DNA from: a virus
IMG/VR virus record: IMGVR_UViG_3300025646_000223
Span: 1 to 29,697 of that record
DNA: 29,697 bases
Direction: 5' to 3' (one strand)
Shown here: one piece after another, positions 1 through 6,554 of the stretch
How the letters are laid out: every line of letters begins with the position of its first letter
Numbering within the stretch: the stretch's first letter is position 1
The notes under the pieces: generated by a model
The model's input: only the letters and a program-made list of their open reading frames with translations
Databases searched by the model: none
Told to the model about the DNA's origin: nothing
Translations under genes and position numbers: made by a program

Positions 1-1
1 G

Positions 2-319
2 CCCGCGTTGATGTTTACAGCAGAGCGTCTGCTTGAAACAACTCAGCGTGTTGCTACAGCAGATAATGATATCAACGCAATCCGCAACATGGGTGCAATC
101 CCCGGCGGATACTCAGTCAACCACTACCTGACTGATAGCAATGCGTTCTTCCTCATTACTGACGTACCAAACGGCATGAAGCACTTCCAGCGTACTGCGA
201 TGGAAACTTCAATGGATGGAGACTTCGACACTGGCAACGTTCGCTACAAAGCTCGCGAGCGTTACAGCTTCGGTGTTTCAGATCCTCTCGGCATCTACGG
301 ATCGCCCGGAGCATCCTAA
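2..319 (+). CDS. Major capsid protein, C-terminal part (5' truncated)
   Basis: The frame is open from the left edge (first full codon at base 2) and stops at TAA 317-319, so about 106 C-terminal residues are visible. Leu and Met codons at 8 and 11 could be misread as starts, but no ribosome-binding site can be seen and the frame runs off the edge. The segment has the pattern TGNVRYKARERYSFGVSDP near its end, which I recognise from C-termini of marine phage major capsid proteins, followed by a short GIYGSPGAS tail. A strong terminator-like hairpin directly follows, and small structural genes come next, both usual after an abundantly made coat protein. The role would be the icosahedral shell subunit. 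Family identity is from memory, not a search; another head protein remains possible. Confidence 0.68.
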   Translation, partial: PALMFTAERLLETTQRVATADNDINAIRNMGAIPGGYSVNHYLTDSNAFFLITDVPNGMKHFQRTAMETSMDGDFDTGNVRYKARERYSFGVSDPLGIYGSPGAS

Positions 320-325
320 TCTAGA

Positions 326-346
326 GGGGGCGCAAGCCCCCTTTTT
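326..346 (+). terminator. Rho-independent terminator after the capsid gene
   Basis: A 6-bp GGGGGC/GCCCCC stem (326-331 and 336-341) closes a GCAA tetraloop (332-335) of the stable GNRA class and is followed by five T (342-346). It lies 7 bases after the capsid stop codon, where it may terminate or attenuate capsid transcription or protect its 3' end. Confidence 0.85.
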
Positions 347-400
347 CTTGTATTCCCCTGACAGCAATTATGCTGACTAACCCACGACAGGAGAACTAAA

Positions 401-676
401 ATGGGTACTACTACTTTTACTGGCCCCGTTGTTTCAAACAATGGTTTCACTGGAAATGTAACTGGTGATATAACTGGTGATGTAACTGGAGACGTTACAG
501 TTTCTGATTTTGTTGCATTCACTGCAATTACTACCGCAGAGCTTCCTGCTGCCGCAGCTGGGAACGCTGGTCAAGTTCGATTGATCTCGGATAATGGCGC
601 TGGCGATAACGAGTATTGTCTCGTTGTTAGCACAGGAGCTGCTTGGGTAACCGCTGTAGGTGCAGCATTAAGTTAA
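401..676 (+). CDS. Small head-decoration/fibre-like structural protein
   Basis: A 91-residue protein with a good AGGAGA ribosome-binding site (389-394) in front of the ATG. The N-terminal third is built from short Thr/Gly/Val/Asp repeats (variants of GNVTGD, GDITGD, GDVTGD at residues about 19-33), the sort of beta-rich low-complexity stalk found in phage decoration and fibre proteins. The remainder is Ala/Gly-rich and ends in a compact beta-like segment (YCLVVSTGAAWVTAVG). It sits alone between two terminators directly after the capsid gene, which suggests a separately dosed capsid accessory such as a decoration or head-fibre protein. No family is recognised with certainty, and the functional call is an inference from position and composition. 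Confidence 0.6.
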   Translation: MGTTTFTGPVVSNNGFTGNVTGDITGDVTGDVTVSDFVAFTAITTAELPAAAAGNAGQVRLISDNGAGDNEYCLVVSTGAAWVTAVGAALS

Positions 677-681
677 TGATT

Positions 682-699
682 GGGGCGCAAGCCCCTTTT
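682..699 (+). terminator. Second GCAA-loop terminator
   Basis: A 5-bp GGGGC/GCCCC stem (682-686 and 691-695) closes a GCAA loop and is followed by TTTT (696-699). The design is almost the same as that of the hairpin at 326-346. The run of T leads directly into the AGGAG (700-704) ribosome-binding site of the next gene, so the hairpin could also act as a 5' mRNA stabiliser for that gene. Confidence 0.75.
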
Positions 700-710
700 A
701 GGAGATTATT

Positions 711-1118
711 ATGGCTGATGCAGTAGCTACACAAACAATACAGGAAGACGGAAAAACGGCGATCTTTCGGTTTTCCAATACATCAGATGGCACAGGTGAA
801 TCAGCGGTAACCAAGATTGATGTATCAACTTTAACTCCTGATCCGGTAACAGGGAAGGCATGCACGGGCGTAAGAATAGAATACATCTGGTATGTCACTG
901 TTGGTATGGGTGTTAAGATTTTATTTGATGCCACCTCTGATGTCGTGGCTTGGGAGATCAATGCTGACTGGGGAGATTCTATAGACTTCACCAGTTTTAG
1001 TGGAATTCCCAACAATGCCGGGGCAGGTAAGACTGGAGACATAGCATTTACAACTGTTGGTGCTACAAACAATGATACCTACAATATCATTATGAGAGTT
1101 AAAAAAGTCTATGACTAA
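711..1118 (+). CDS. Small virion structural protein, beta-rich
   Basis: 135 residues, ATG at 711 with AGGAG at 700-704. The sequence alternates hydrophobic and polar residues (for example VRIEYIWYVTVGMGVKILF at about 53-71, then a long Thr/Asn/Gly-rich part and a final NIIMRVKKVYD strand), as expected for an all-beta jelly-roll or immunoglobulin-like virion protein. No signal peptide, membrane segment or catalytic motif is visible. Its stop overlaps the start of the first lysine-rich gene (1111), so it leads that operon. Proteins of this kind occur beside capsid genes in marine phages, so a minor capsid or decoration role is plausible but unproven. Confidence 0.6.
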   Translation: MADAVATQTIQEDGKTAIFRFSNTSDGTGESAVTKIDVSTLTPDPVTGKACTGVRIEYIWYVTVGMGVKILFDATSDVVAWEINADWGDSIDFTSFSGIPNNAGAGKTGDIAFTTVGATNNDTYNIIMRVKKVYD

Positions 1119-1311
1119 AGCCAAAAAGCCAGCTCAAAAAAAATCGACAGTTAACAAGGCTGGCAATTACACAAAGCCAACCATGAGGAAGGCTTTGTTT
1201 AACAAGATAAAGGCTGGTGGAAAAGGCGGAAAACCGGGTCAATGGTCTGCCAGAAAAGCTCAAATGCTGGCAAAAGAATATAAAGCCAAAGGCGGCGGGT
1301 ATAAAGACTGA
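1111..1311 (+). CDS. Lysine-rich small protein 1
   Basis: 66 residues, of which 17 are Lys and 2 Arg against only 2 acidic residues, so the protein is strongly basic. The middle and C-terminus carry the pattern GGKGGKPGQWSARKAQMLAK and end KAKGGGYKD. This pattern is one I associate with small basic proteins encoded beside capsid genes in marine phages. The ATG overlaps the end of the preceding gene by 8 bases and the stop TGA shares its last base with the next ATG, indicating translational coupling. No globular fold is obvious. A packaged, DNA-contacting or capsid-lining role is inferred from charge and location only. Confidence 0.65.
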   Translation: MTKAKKPAQKKSTVNKAGNYTKPTMRKALFNKIKAGGKGGKPGQWSARKAQMLAKEYKAKGGGYKD

Positions 1312-1565
1312 TGGCCCTGAAGAAACCACAGAAAAGCCTTAAGAAGTGGACTGACCAGAAGTGGACAACAAAGTCTGGCAAACCATCAACCCAAGGTTCA
1401 GAGGCAACTGGCGAAAGATATCTGCCAAAGAAGGCTATTAAGTCTTTATCTTCTTCTGAGTACGCAGCAACAACAAAGAAGAAAAGAGAAGACACCAAGA
1501 AGGGCAAGCAGCATTCGTCTCAGCCAAAGAAGGTTGCAAAGAAAACAGCGAGGCATAGAAAGTAA
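1311..1565 (+). CDS. Lysine-rich small protein 2 (DUF5872-like)
   Basis: 84 residues with 22 Lys. A conserved-looking core (SLKKWTDQKWTTKSGKPS, then GERYLPKKAIKSLSSSEYAA) is followed by a Lys-rich tail (KKKREDTKKGKQ). I recognise the core from proteins called DUF5872 in marine phages and some bacteria; function unknown. Start and stop both share one base with neighbouring genes (TGATG, TAATG). The KW..QKWTTKSGK pattern suggests a small folded domain and not only a basic tail. A virion-associated nucleic-acid-binding protein is the simplest reading, but nothing catalytic is seen. Confidence 0.68.
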   Translation: MALKKPQKSLKKWTDQKWTTKSGKPSTQGSEATGERYLPKKAIKSLSSSEYAATTKKKREDTKKGKQHSSQPKKVAKKTARHRK

Positions 1566-1855
1566 TGGCCGAGAAAAAAGATCCAAGACTTGCTCGCGCT
1601 GGAGTTAGTGGATACAACAAACCCAAGAGAACACCAAACCATCCTAAAAAGTCTCATGTTGTTGTAGCCAAAGAAGGCGACAAGGTGAAGACCATTCGTT
1701 TTGGTGAGCAAGGTGCCAAGACAGCTGGCAAGCCAAAAGCTGGTGAGTCAGACAAGATGAAAAAGAAACGAGCATCATTTAAAGCTAGACACGCAAAGAA
1801 CATCAAGAAAGGAAAGATGAGCGCTGCGTACTGGGCTGATAAGGCGAAATGGTAA
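1565..1855 (+). CDS. Lysine-rich small protein 3 (DUF6321-like)
   Basis: 96 residues with 23 Lys and 6 Arg. It begins MAEKKDPRLARAGVSGYNKP, then has a beta-like stretch SHVVVAKEGDKVKTIRFGEQ at about 50-70 in the middle and ends in an Arg/Lys/Ala helix plus GKMSAAYWADKAKW. This order (GVSGYNKPKRTP, HVVVAKEGD, IRFGEQG, FKARHAKNI, AYWADK) matches my memory of the DUF6321 type in marine phages; function unknown. The start codon shares a base with the previous stop, and the stop TAA (1853-1855) shares its last base with the next likely start. It is the most conserved-looking member of the basic-protein run. Confidence 0.7.
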   Translation: MAEKKDPRLARAGVSGYNKPKRTPNHPKKSHVVVAKEGDKVKTIRFGEQGAKTAGKPKAGESDKMKKKRASFKARHAKNIKKGKMSAAYWADKAKW

Positions 1856-2067
1856 TGATTAGCAGAGCGCAAACTGGAAAAGAAATTAGCAAGGCTCCGG
1901 GGTCAAGAAAAAAAACCAAGGTGTCTAAGGTGATGAAAGAGTTTAAGCAGGGCAAGTTAAAGTCTGGCGGATCTGGTAAGACCGTAAAGAAAAAAGATCA
2001 AGCTATTGCAATAGCGTTGTCAGAGGCAGGCATTTCAAAACGAGGAAAGCGTAATGGGAAAAAATGA
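1855..2067 (+). CDS. Lysine-rich small protein 4 (DUF6496-like)
   Basis: 70 residues, 18 Lys and 4 Arg. I place the start at ATG 1855, which makes the same TAATG one-base overlap used by the neighbouring genes; an ATG at 1849 in the same frame would add two residues. The pattern VMKEFKQGKLKSG followed by KKKDQAIAIALSEAGISK is characteristic of the small DUF6496 family (a lysine-rich turn followed by an Ala/Ile amphipathic helix), found in many bacteria and phages without known function. It overlaps the next gene by 14 bases. A DNA-associated virion or host-directed role is speculative. Confidence 0.68.
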   Translation: MISRAQTGKEISKAPGSRKKTKVSKVMKEFKQGKLKSGGSGKTVKKKDQAIAIALSEAGISKRGKRNGKK

Positions 2068-2320
2068 AAAAAAATTATTGAGCGCGATTAGCCCTCTTTA
2101 TGCAGCGAGCCAAGGGAATATACCCGGAATACTTGGTGTTGGCATGTCTGTTATGGAAGATAGAGAAGACAAGAAAGAAGAAGAAAAAATGCTTAGAGGT
2201 CAGACAACATCTCAAGAGCGCAATGCAGCTGGTCAAGCTGTGCAGATGAAAAAGGGCGGTCGAGTTAAGTCTATTGACGGCTGTGCTACCAGAGGCAAAA
2301 CAAAAGGTAGAGTTCGCTAA
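2054..2320 (+). CDS. Small virion-associated protein with C-terminal GG-V tag
   Basis: 88 residues. The N-terminal part is helical (LLSAISPLYAASQGNIPGIL), the middle is highly charged (EDREDKKEEEKMLRG), and the C-terminus carries MKKGGRVKSIDGCATRGKTK (residues 65-84). I recognise that tail as widespread in marine phage proteins of this region. It contains the M-x2-GG-x-V pattern also present in two ejection-type proteins downstream. The ATG lies inside the 3' end of the previous gene in the +1 frame, and the stop shares a base with the next gene. A head-neck or scaffold-like function is possible; nothing firm can be said. Confidence 0.62.
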   Translation: MGKNEKKLLSAISPLYAASQGNIPGILGVGMSVMEDREDKKEEEKMLRGQTTSQERNAAGQAVQMKKGGRVKSIDGCATRGKTKGRVR

Positions 2321-3012
2321 TGGCAACCAGTGGGACATATGCATTCAACCTAGATCTTTCAGAAGCCATAGAAGAGGCTTTTGAAAGAGCTGGCCTTGAG
2401 CTTCGTAGTGGATATGATTACAAGACGGCTCGGCGCAGCATTGATCTATTAATGCTTGAGTGGCAAAACAAAGGTTTAAACTTGTGGACTGTAAAAGAGG
2501 GAACTCAGGTTCTCACCCCCGGCACAGGTAACTATGACCTTGATCCTCAAGTATTTGATATCGTTGATGCATACCTAAGAACAGATGCTGGCGACACTAA
2601 CGGTCAGTTTGACCAGAGCATGAGCCGAATCTCTGTTAGCCAATACGCGCACCTATCAAACAAGCTAACGCAGTCTAAGCCCCTTGAGTATTACGTTGAG
2701 CGTAAACCTACGGGAATCACAATCAAGCTGTGGCCAGTGCCTGACAGCCAAGAGACCTACACGTTTGGCTTCTATTACATGGAGCGAGTTGAAGATTCGG
2801 GCAAGCCTGCGTCAAACAACATGGATGTTCCTGCTCGGTTCTTGCCATGCCTTGTTGCCGGACTGGCGTATAACCTAGCAAAGAAATACCCGCAGGCGGC
2901 TGATAGGGTTCAGCTTCTTAAAGCAGACTATGATGAACAGTGGGAAATGGCGGCAGATGCGGCTAGAGAAAAAGCCTCTCTGTTTGTGTCTCCGGGAGGG
3001 TATACCTTTTGA
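2320..3012 (+). CDS. Head-to-tail connector/adaptor (P22 gp4 / T7 gp11-like)
   Basis: 230 residues. The protein opens with an amphipathic helix (LSEAIEEAFERAGLELRSG), then a helix-turn with SIDLLMLEWQNKGLNLW, a YDLDPQVFDIVDAYLR strand pair, and a C-terminal helical part (AGLAYNLAKKYPQAADRVQL). This helix/beta/helix plan is typical of adaptor proteins that form a ring below the portal (P22 gp4, T7 gp11, SPP1 gp15-like). A conserved feature is the PLEYYVERKPTGITIKLWPV beta segment near the middle. It is followed by a second adaptor-like gene at 3352. Role: closing the filled head and joining it to the tail. Which of the two is the first-layer adaptor cannot be told from sequence. Confidence 0.72.
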   Translation: MATSGTYAFNLDLSEAIEEAFERAGLELRSGYDYKTARRSIDLLMLEWQNKGLNLWTVKEGTQVLTPGTGNYDLDPQVFDIVDAYLRTDAGDTNGQFDQSMSRISVSQYAHLSNKLTQSKPLEYYVERKPTGITIKLWPVPDSQETYTFGFYYMERVEDSGKPASNNMDVPARFLPCLVAGLAYNLAKKYPQAADRVQLLKADYDEQWEMAADAAREKASLFVSPGGYTF

Positions 3013-3350
3013 GTTATGCCAGTGGAAAGCATGCGTTTGGTTATTGCGACCGCACTGGGTTTAGATACCCTAAAAAAGATTTAGTTCCGCAGATTGTCAA
3101 TCTTAGGAAGACGGGGCTTCTTGTTGGTCGAGATGTTGTTGACCCAGATCAGCCACAGCTTCAGCTTGGTCGTGTCCGCACAAACGATCCGCAGGCTCTG
3201 AGAAATCCAAGGCCAGATCAGTCCTTGGAGGAAAGCAGAAGGCAGTTTGCTTGGAACCCTGTGGGCGGTGGCGTAACAGAGCTTGGAAGCAGAACGGTTG
3301 CTTTAGACATATCGGCACAGGTTGGCCGGGTTTCGGTAGAGGTAAGTTAA
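3009..3350 (+). CDS. Small structural protein, degenerate zinc-ribbon-like N-terminus
   Basis: 113 residues starting at a TTG (3009) that overlaps the preceding TGA stop by two bases; the protein then begins SYASGKHAFGYCDRTGFRYP. Related marine-phage proteins, as I remember them, often have paired cysteines here (CDRCGF..., CP.C). In this copy only one Cys is left and the second pair is replaced (LVGRDVVDPDQPQL), so zinc binding is unlikely. The DPDQPQLQLGRVRTNDPQAL stretch is the most conserved-looking part, followed by NPRPD and a Gly/Val-rich tail. It lies between two connector-like genes, suggesting a neck or small head-completion protein. There is no ATG upstream in this frame. Confidence 0.62.
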   Translation: MSYASGKHAFGYCDRTGFRYPKKDLVPQIVNLRKTGLLVGRDVVDPDQPQLQLGRVRTNDPQALRNPRPDQSLEESRRQFAWNPVGGGVTELGSRTVALDISAQVGRVSVEVS

Positions 3351-3351
3351 G

Positions 3352-3993
3352 ATGGCTCTGACATACACCACATTGAAGCAGGCAATACAGGATTACACAG
3401 AGTCTAGCGAAACAACATTTGTAAACAACCTAGACTTAATCATAAAGCAGGCTGAAGATAGAATACTAAAGTCAGTTCAACTACCAGACTTTCGAGTCAA
3501 TAAGACGGGTACGATGACATCTGGCAATCAGTATCTCACTATGCCAACAGACTTTCTTGCTCCGTATTCATTGGCAGTAGATGATTCTGGCTATGAGTAT
3601 CTAATATTTAAAGATGTCAACTTCATTAGAGAGGCTTACCCAGCGTCTTCTACTAGTGGCACTCCAAAGTATTATGCGATCTTTGATGAAAATACATTTA
3701 TTGTTGGGCCAACGCCGGATGAAAACTTTACCGTAGAGTTGCATTACTTCTATAAACCAACATCTATTACGGCATCTGGTGATGGAACAAGCTGGCTCGG
3801 AACCAATGCAGAGAGCGTTCTTCTTTATGGCTGCTTGGTAGAGGCGTATACCTTTCTTAAAGGCGACACAGATCTTCTTCAGCTTTACTCTGTTAGATAT
3901 GAAGATGCCTTGGCAGACCTTAAGAGTCTTGGTGAGGGCTACAGCACAACCGATAGTTACCGCTCAGGAACAGTTAGAGGAGCTAGAAGCTAA
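3352..3993 (+). CDS. Second head-tail adaptor / tail tubular A-like protein
   Basis: 213 residues beginning LTYTTLKQAIQDYTESSETT and then NNLDLIIKQAEDRILKSVQL, a helical N-terminus typical of T7 gp11/P22 gp4-like adaptors. A beta-rich middle follows (GNQYLTMPTDFLAPYSLAV, YYAIFDENTFIVGPTPDEN, FTVELHYFYKP), then a C-terminal helix pair (SVLLYGCLVEAYTFLKGDTD, LQLYSVRYEDALADLKSL). A ribosome-binding site AGAGG lies at 3338-3342. The domain order is close to that of the gene at 2320, so the pair may be paralogous layers of the neck or tail tube. The TAATG junction couples it to the next small ORF. Confidence 0.72.
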   Translation: MALTYTTLKQAIQDYTESSETTFVNNLDLIIKQAEDRILKSVQLPDFRVNKTGTMTSGNQYLTMPTDFLAPYSLAVDDSGYEYLIFKDVNFIREAYPASSTSGTPKYYAIFDENTFIVGPTPDENFTVELHYFYKPTSITASGDGTSWLGTNAESVLLYGCLVEAYTFLKGDTDLLQLYSVRYEDALADLKSLGEGYSTTDSYRSGTVRGARS

Positions 3994-4142
3994 TGATGAA
4001 TATCAATGTTTGTACGGTTGGCACTGTTGTAGTTAAGACCACCAATAACAAAGATTTACTTAAAGAAACAAGCACTCAAGAGGTTAGCGCCACAAAAGAC
4101 CTCGAGACTAAAGACTCAGAATCAACACCGAGGAAATTATAA
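3993..4142 (+). CDS. 49-aa hypothetical protein
   Basis: A short ORF opening with tandem ATGs (3993 and 3996) that shares one base with the upstream TAA stop, and whose own TAA (4140-4142) shares one base with the next ATG. This perfect fit into the stop/start chain is the main evidence that it is translated. The N-terminal 14 residues are hydrophobic (MMNINVCTVGTVVV); the rest is Lys/Thr/Glu/Ser-rich and probably disordered (KETSTQEVSATKDLETKD). No family is recognised. It also supplies the AGGA (4131-4134) ribosome-binding site for the next gene, so it may serve partly to couple translation. Confidence 0.55.
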   Translation: MMNINVCTVGTVVVKTTNNKDLLKETSTQEVSATKDLETKDSESTPRKL

Positions 4143-4576
4143 TGGCTATTACACAAGCAGTTTGCACATCGTTTAAAGTTGCTCTTCTTGATGGAGAGAT
4201 GGACTTTAGCAGCGATACAACCGATGTATTCAAGATTGCGCTATATACTTCTAGCGCAACTCTTGGTGCGGCAACTACGGCTTATACAGTAACAAATGAA
4301 GTAAGCGGGACTGGTTACTCAGCTGGCGGAAACACGCTAACAATATCAACAAATCCAACATCATCTGGCACGACAGCGTACTTGGACTTTGCTGATACCA
4401 CATGGTCATCATCAACGATCACTGCTCGTGGTGCTTTGATTTATAAAGCAGATGGCGGTACTAACCCAGCCGTTGCTGTGCTTGATTTTGGAGCAGATAA
4501 GTCTTCAACATCTGGCGACTTTACTATTGTCTTCCCAACTGCTGATGCAAGCAACGCTATCATTAGGATTGCGTAA
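4142..4576 (+). CDS. Beta-rich structural protein, tail/baseplate type
   Basis: 144 residues. It opens with a short helix-like AVCTSFKVALLDGEMDF, then KIALYTSSATLGAATTAY, and ends with IVFPTADASNAIIRIA; strands such as TARGALIYKADGG and AVAVLDFGADKS dominate. The pattern FKIALYTSSATL...GYSAGG is common in small proteins encoded just before tail fibres in marine phages, in my memory of such genomes. No enzyme motif is present. The start is supported by AGGA at 4131-4134. It shares a base with the first fibre gene (4576), so it probably belongs to the distal tail complex. Confidence 0.62.
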   Translation: MAITQAVCTSFKVALLDGEMDFSSDTTDVFKIALYTSSATLGAATTAYTVTNEVSGTGYSAGGNTLTISTNPTSSGTTAYLDFADTTWSSSTITARGALIYKADGGTNPAVAVLDFGADKSSTSGDFTIVFPTADASNAIIRIA

Positions 4577-5451
4577 TGGCTTTGGTTCTTGCTGATCGTG
4601 TAAAAGAAACCACCACCACGACTGGCACGGGCGATATATCTCTTGGTGGAGCAGAGACCAACTTTGTTGCGTTTGGCACCGCTTTGGCAGATTCAGATAC
4701 AACTTACTACGCTATTGTAGATGATGTTAACGCTGACTTTGAAATAGGTATAGGTACATACACCGCTGGTACAGACACGCTGTCTAGAGACACAATTTTA
4801 GACAGCACCAACGGCGGAGCTGCCGTTAACCTCGGTGCTGGAGTTAAAACTGTATTCATTACATACCCAGCTGACAAGGCGTTGCGTGTTGGTAGTGATA
4901 TCTCTGACCTAACCAATGACTCTGGCTTTATAACGTCTGCCACAACAATAGGCACAACAGCGCCTGTGTCTCCGTCTACTGGAGACTTATGGTGGAATAG
5001 CGAGAGTGGTCAGCTAAAAATTTACTACACTGATGTTGATGGATCGCAGTGGGTTGATGCGGCAGCTGGTGCGGCTCTTCAAAGCATATCTTTAAACGAG
5101 TTAAGTGATGTAAGTTTAACCTCTGTTTCCTCTGGAGACTCTCTCCACTACAACGGCTCAAACTGGGTTAACAAGCTAACAGACTTTCAGGTATCAACAA
5201 CAGCAACAAGCCTGACAGCAAGCTCTTGGGATTATGTCATTGTGACAGCAGCAACTCAGACAATCACACTGCCAGCTTCGCCAGCAAATGGAGACTCTAT
5301 TGGTGTTTCTGTTGGTGACTTTACGGATACTGTAGTTGGAAGAAATGGCAACACGATCTCTGGCCTCGCTGAAGATCTAACTATTGATGTTGCTAATATG
5401 GGTCTTGTGTTTGTTTATTCCAGCTCTACTACGGATTGGAGATTATCGTGA
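4576..5451 (+). CDS. Tail fibre stalk protein, cassette 1
   Basis: 291 residues in at least four modules. Residues about 1-105 form a fibre module I recognise from marine phages (LADRVKETTTTTGTGDISLG at the start, VFITYPADKAL at its end). A linker ISDLTNDSGFIT follows, then a module with STGDLWWNSESGQLKIYY and SQWVDAA. The next part (SLNELSDVSLTSVSSGDSL, HYNGSNWVN) and the C-terminal 80 residues (TQTITLPASPANGDSI, GDFTDTVVGRNGNTISGLAE) are clearly related to the whole of the shorter fibre gene at 6850. The protein has no catalytic motif and should be a trimeric stalk carrying the tip encoded next. Its TGA overlaps the GTG start of that tip gene. Confidence 0.75.
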   Translation: MALVLADRVKETTTTTGTGDISLGGAETNFVAFGTALADSDTTYYAIVDDVNADFEIGIGTYTAGTDTLSRDTILDSTNGGAAVNLGAGVKTVFITYPADKALRVGSDISDLTNDSGFITSATTIGTTAPVSPSTGDLWWNSESGQLKIYYTDVDGSQWVDAAAGAALQSISLNELSDVSLTSVSSGDSLHYNGSNWVNKLTDFQVSTTATSLTASSWDYVIVTAATQTITLPASPANGDSIGVSVGDFTDTVVGRNGNTISGLAEDLTIDVANMGLVFVYSSSTTDWRLS

Positions 5452-6554
5452 GTACATTAACAGGCTTAATTAGTGCGGGTGGCAGTTTAAATCCTACAAG
5501 CTCTGCAAGTGGAATATCTTTTGGAAAAGACGGTTTTATAGTGACCGCATCTCAAACTTTGACAATGCCTGCGGCAGCAACAATTACCGCCATATGTGTT
5601 GGTGGAGGCGGTGGAGGAGCAGCGGCAAGCCAATCAACCGCTTATTGCGCAACAGGCGGTGGAGCGGGTGGATACTGTCAAAAAACTTTTAATGTTTCTT
5701 TAAATGAAGATTTAACAATTGTCATCGGCTCCGGCGGAGCTGTAATAAGACAAACTGGCTCAGGGAAAGTAGACGGAAACAATGGCGGAAATACGACTCT
5801 TACTAATGGCGACAGCAGCGTAACATTGACGGCAAACGGAGGAAGTGGAGGTGTTGGGGCGCTTTCTGCGGGCGTTTTGTCTGGCGGAGCTGGTGGAACA
5901 GCAACTGGCGGAGACGCAAACTATACGGGCGGCGCTGGCGGATCAATTAGCAGCACAACATCTACTGGTGCGACCGGAGGTGGCGCAGTCAACTCACAAG
6001 GAACGAATGATTGCGATGGGGGTGATATATCGACCGGAGACAGCACAACTAACATAGCAACAGGAGGCGGAAGCCCATTTAATCGTGCTGGGGATGTTAC
6101 CACTAACCCTGTTACGGTAAGGAGCACCGGGGGGGGTGGTTTTTACGATACTGTAGACGACAGTTTGACAGGTTCTTTGGGAGTAAATATAGATTTAGAT
6201 GTTCCATTTGCAGACGTATTTAACTCAAAATTTGCAATTAGTTCTGTTGGCTCTGATTCTCTTGCGTTTGGATCGGGAGGAAATGCTGGAAACGGTGGGA
6301 GTGGTACAGCGGCAACCGCACTTGGTGGTGGAGGCGGTGTAAGATCAACCGCAGGAGGCGTTATTTATGGGGTTGGGGGCGGAATGTTTGGAGGCGGCGG
6401 GGGCATGACCTCAAGTAGCCAGCGAGGGATTGGCGGATCCGGTGGACTGGGCGCGGGAGGGGGAGCAGCAATAAATACTAATGCTTCTGATTTTTCAGAT
6501 TCAGGAGCTGGTGGATCGGGTGTTGTTTTTATATTTATTGAGGAGATATTATAA
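5448..6554 (+). CDS. Glycine-rich distal tail-fibre tip/adhesin
   Basis: I place the start at GTG 5448, which forms a GTGA overlap with the previous stop exactly as the related tip gene at 7371 forms ATGA; an ATG at 5436 would add four residues. 368 residues. After the N-terminal MSTLTGLISAGGS tag comes a stretch ending in TITAICVGGGGGG, followed by a very long Gly-rich region with runs such as GGGGGMTSSSQRGIGGSGGL, closing with SGVVFIFIEEIL. This is the architecture of polyglycine adhesins in which packed glycine helices present variable receptor-binding loops (as in T4-like gp38 adhesins). It probably determines host receptor specificity. Next genes: an assembly chaperone, immediately adjacent. 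Confidence 0.72.
   Translation: MSTLTGLISAGGSLNPTSSASGISFGKDGFIVTASQTLTMPAAATITAICVGGGGGGAAASQSTAYCATGGGAGGYCQKTFNVSLNEDLTIVIGSGGAVIRQTGSGKVDGNNGGNTTLTNGDSSVTLTANGGSGGVGALSAGVLSGGAGGTATGGDANYTGGAGGSISSTTSTGATGGGAVNSQGTNDCDGGDISTGDSTTNIATGGGSPFNRAGDVTTNPVTVRSTGGGGFYDTVDDSLTGSLGVNIDLDVPFADVFNSKFAISSVGSDSLAFGSGGNAGNGGSGTAATALGGGGGVRSTAGGVIYGVGGGMFGGGGGMTSSSQRGIGGSGGLGAGGGAAINTNASDFSDSGAGGSGVVFIFIEEIL

Noticed and set aside
348-374. Possible sigma-70 promoter (TTGTAT ... TATGCT) before the gene at 401
   Set aside because: The spacing is 15 bases and both hexamers are poor; it falls in a short intergenic region and could be chance.
2054-2090. Programmed frameshift fusing the genes at 1855 and 2054 across the A-rich run
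   Set aside because: The downstream gene is in the +1 frame and has its own ATG 14 bases before the stop; no classic -1 slippery heptamer in the right phase is present, so a plain overlap is the simpler explanation.
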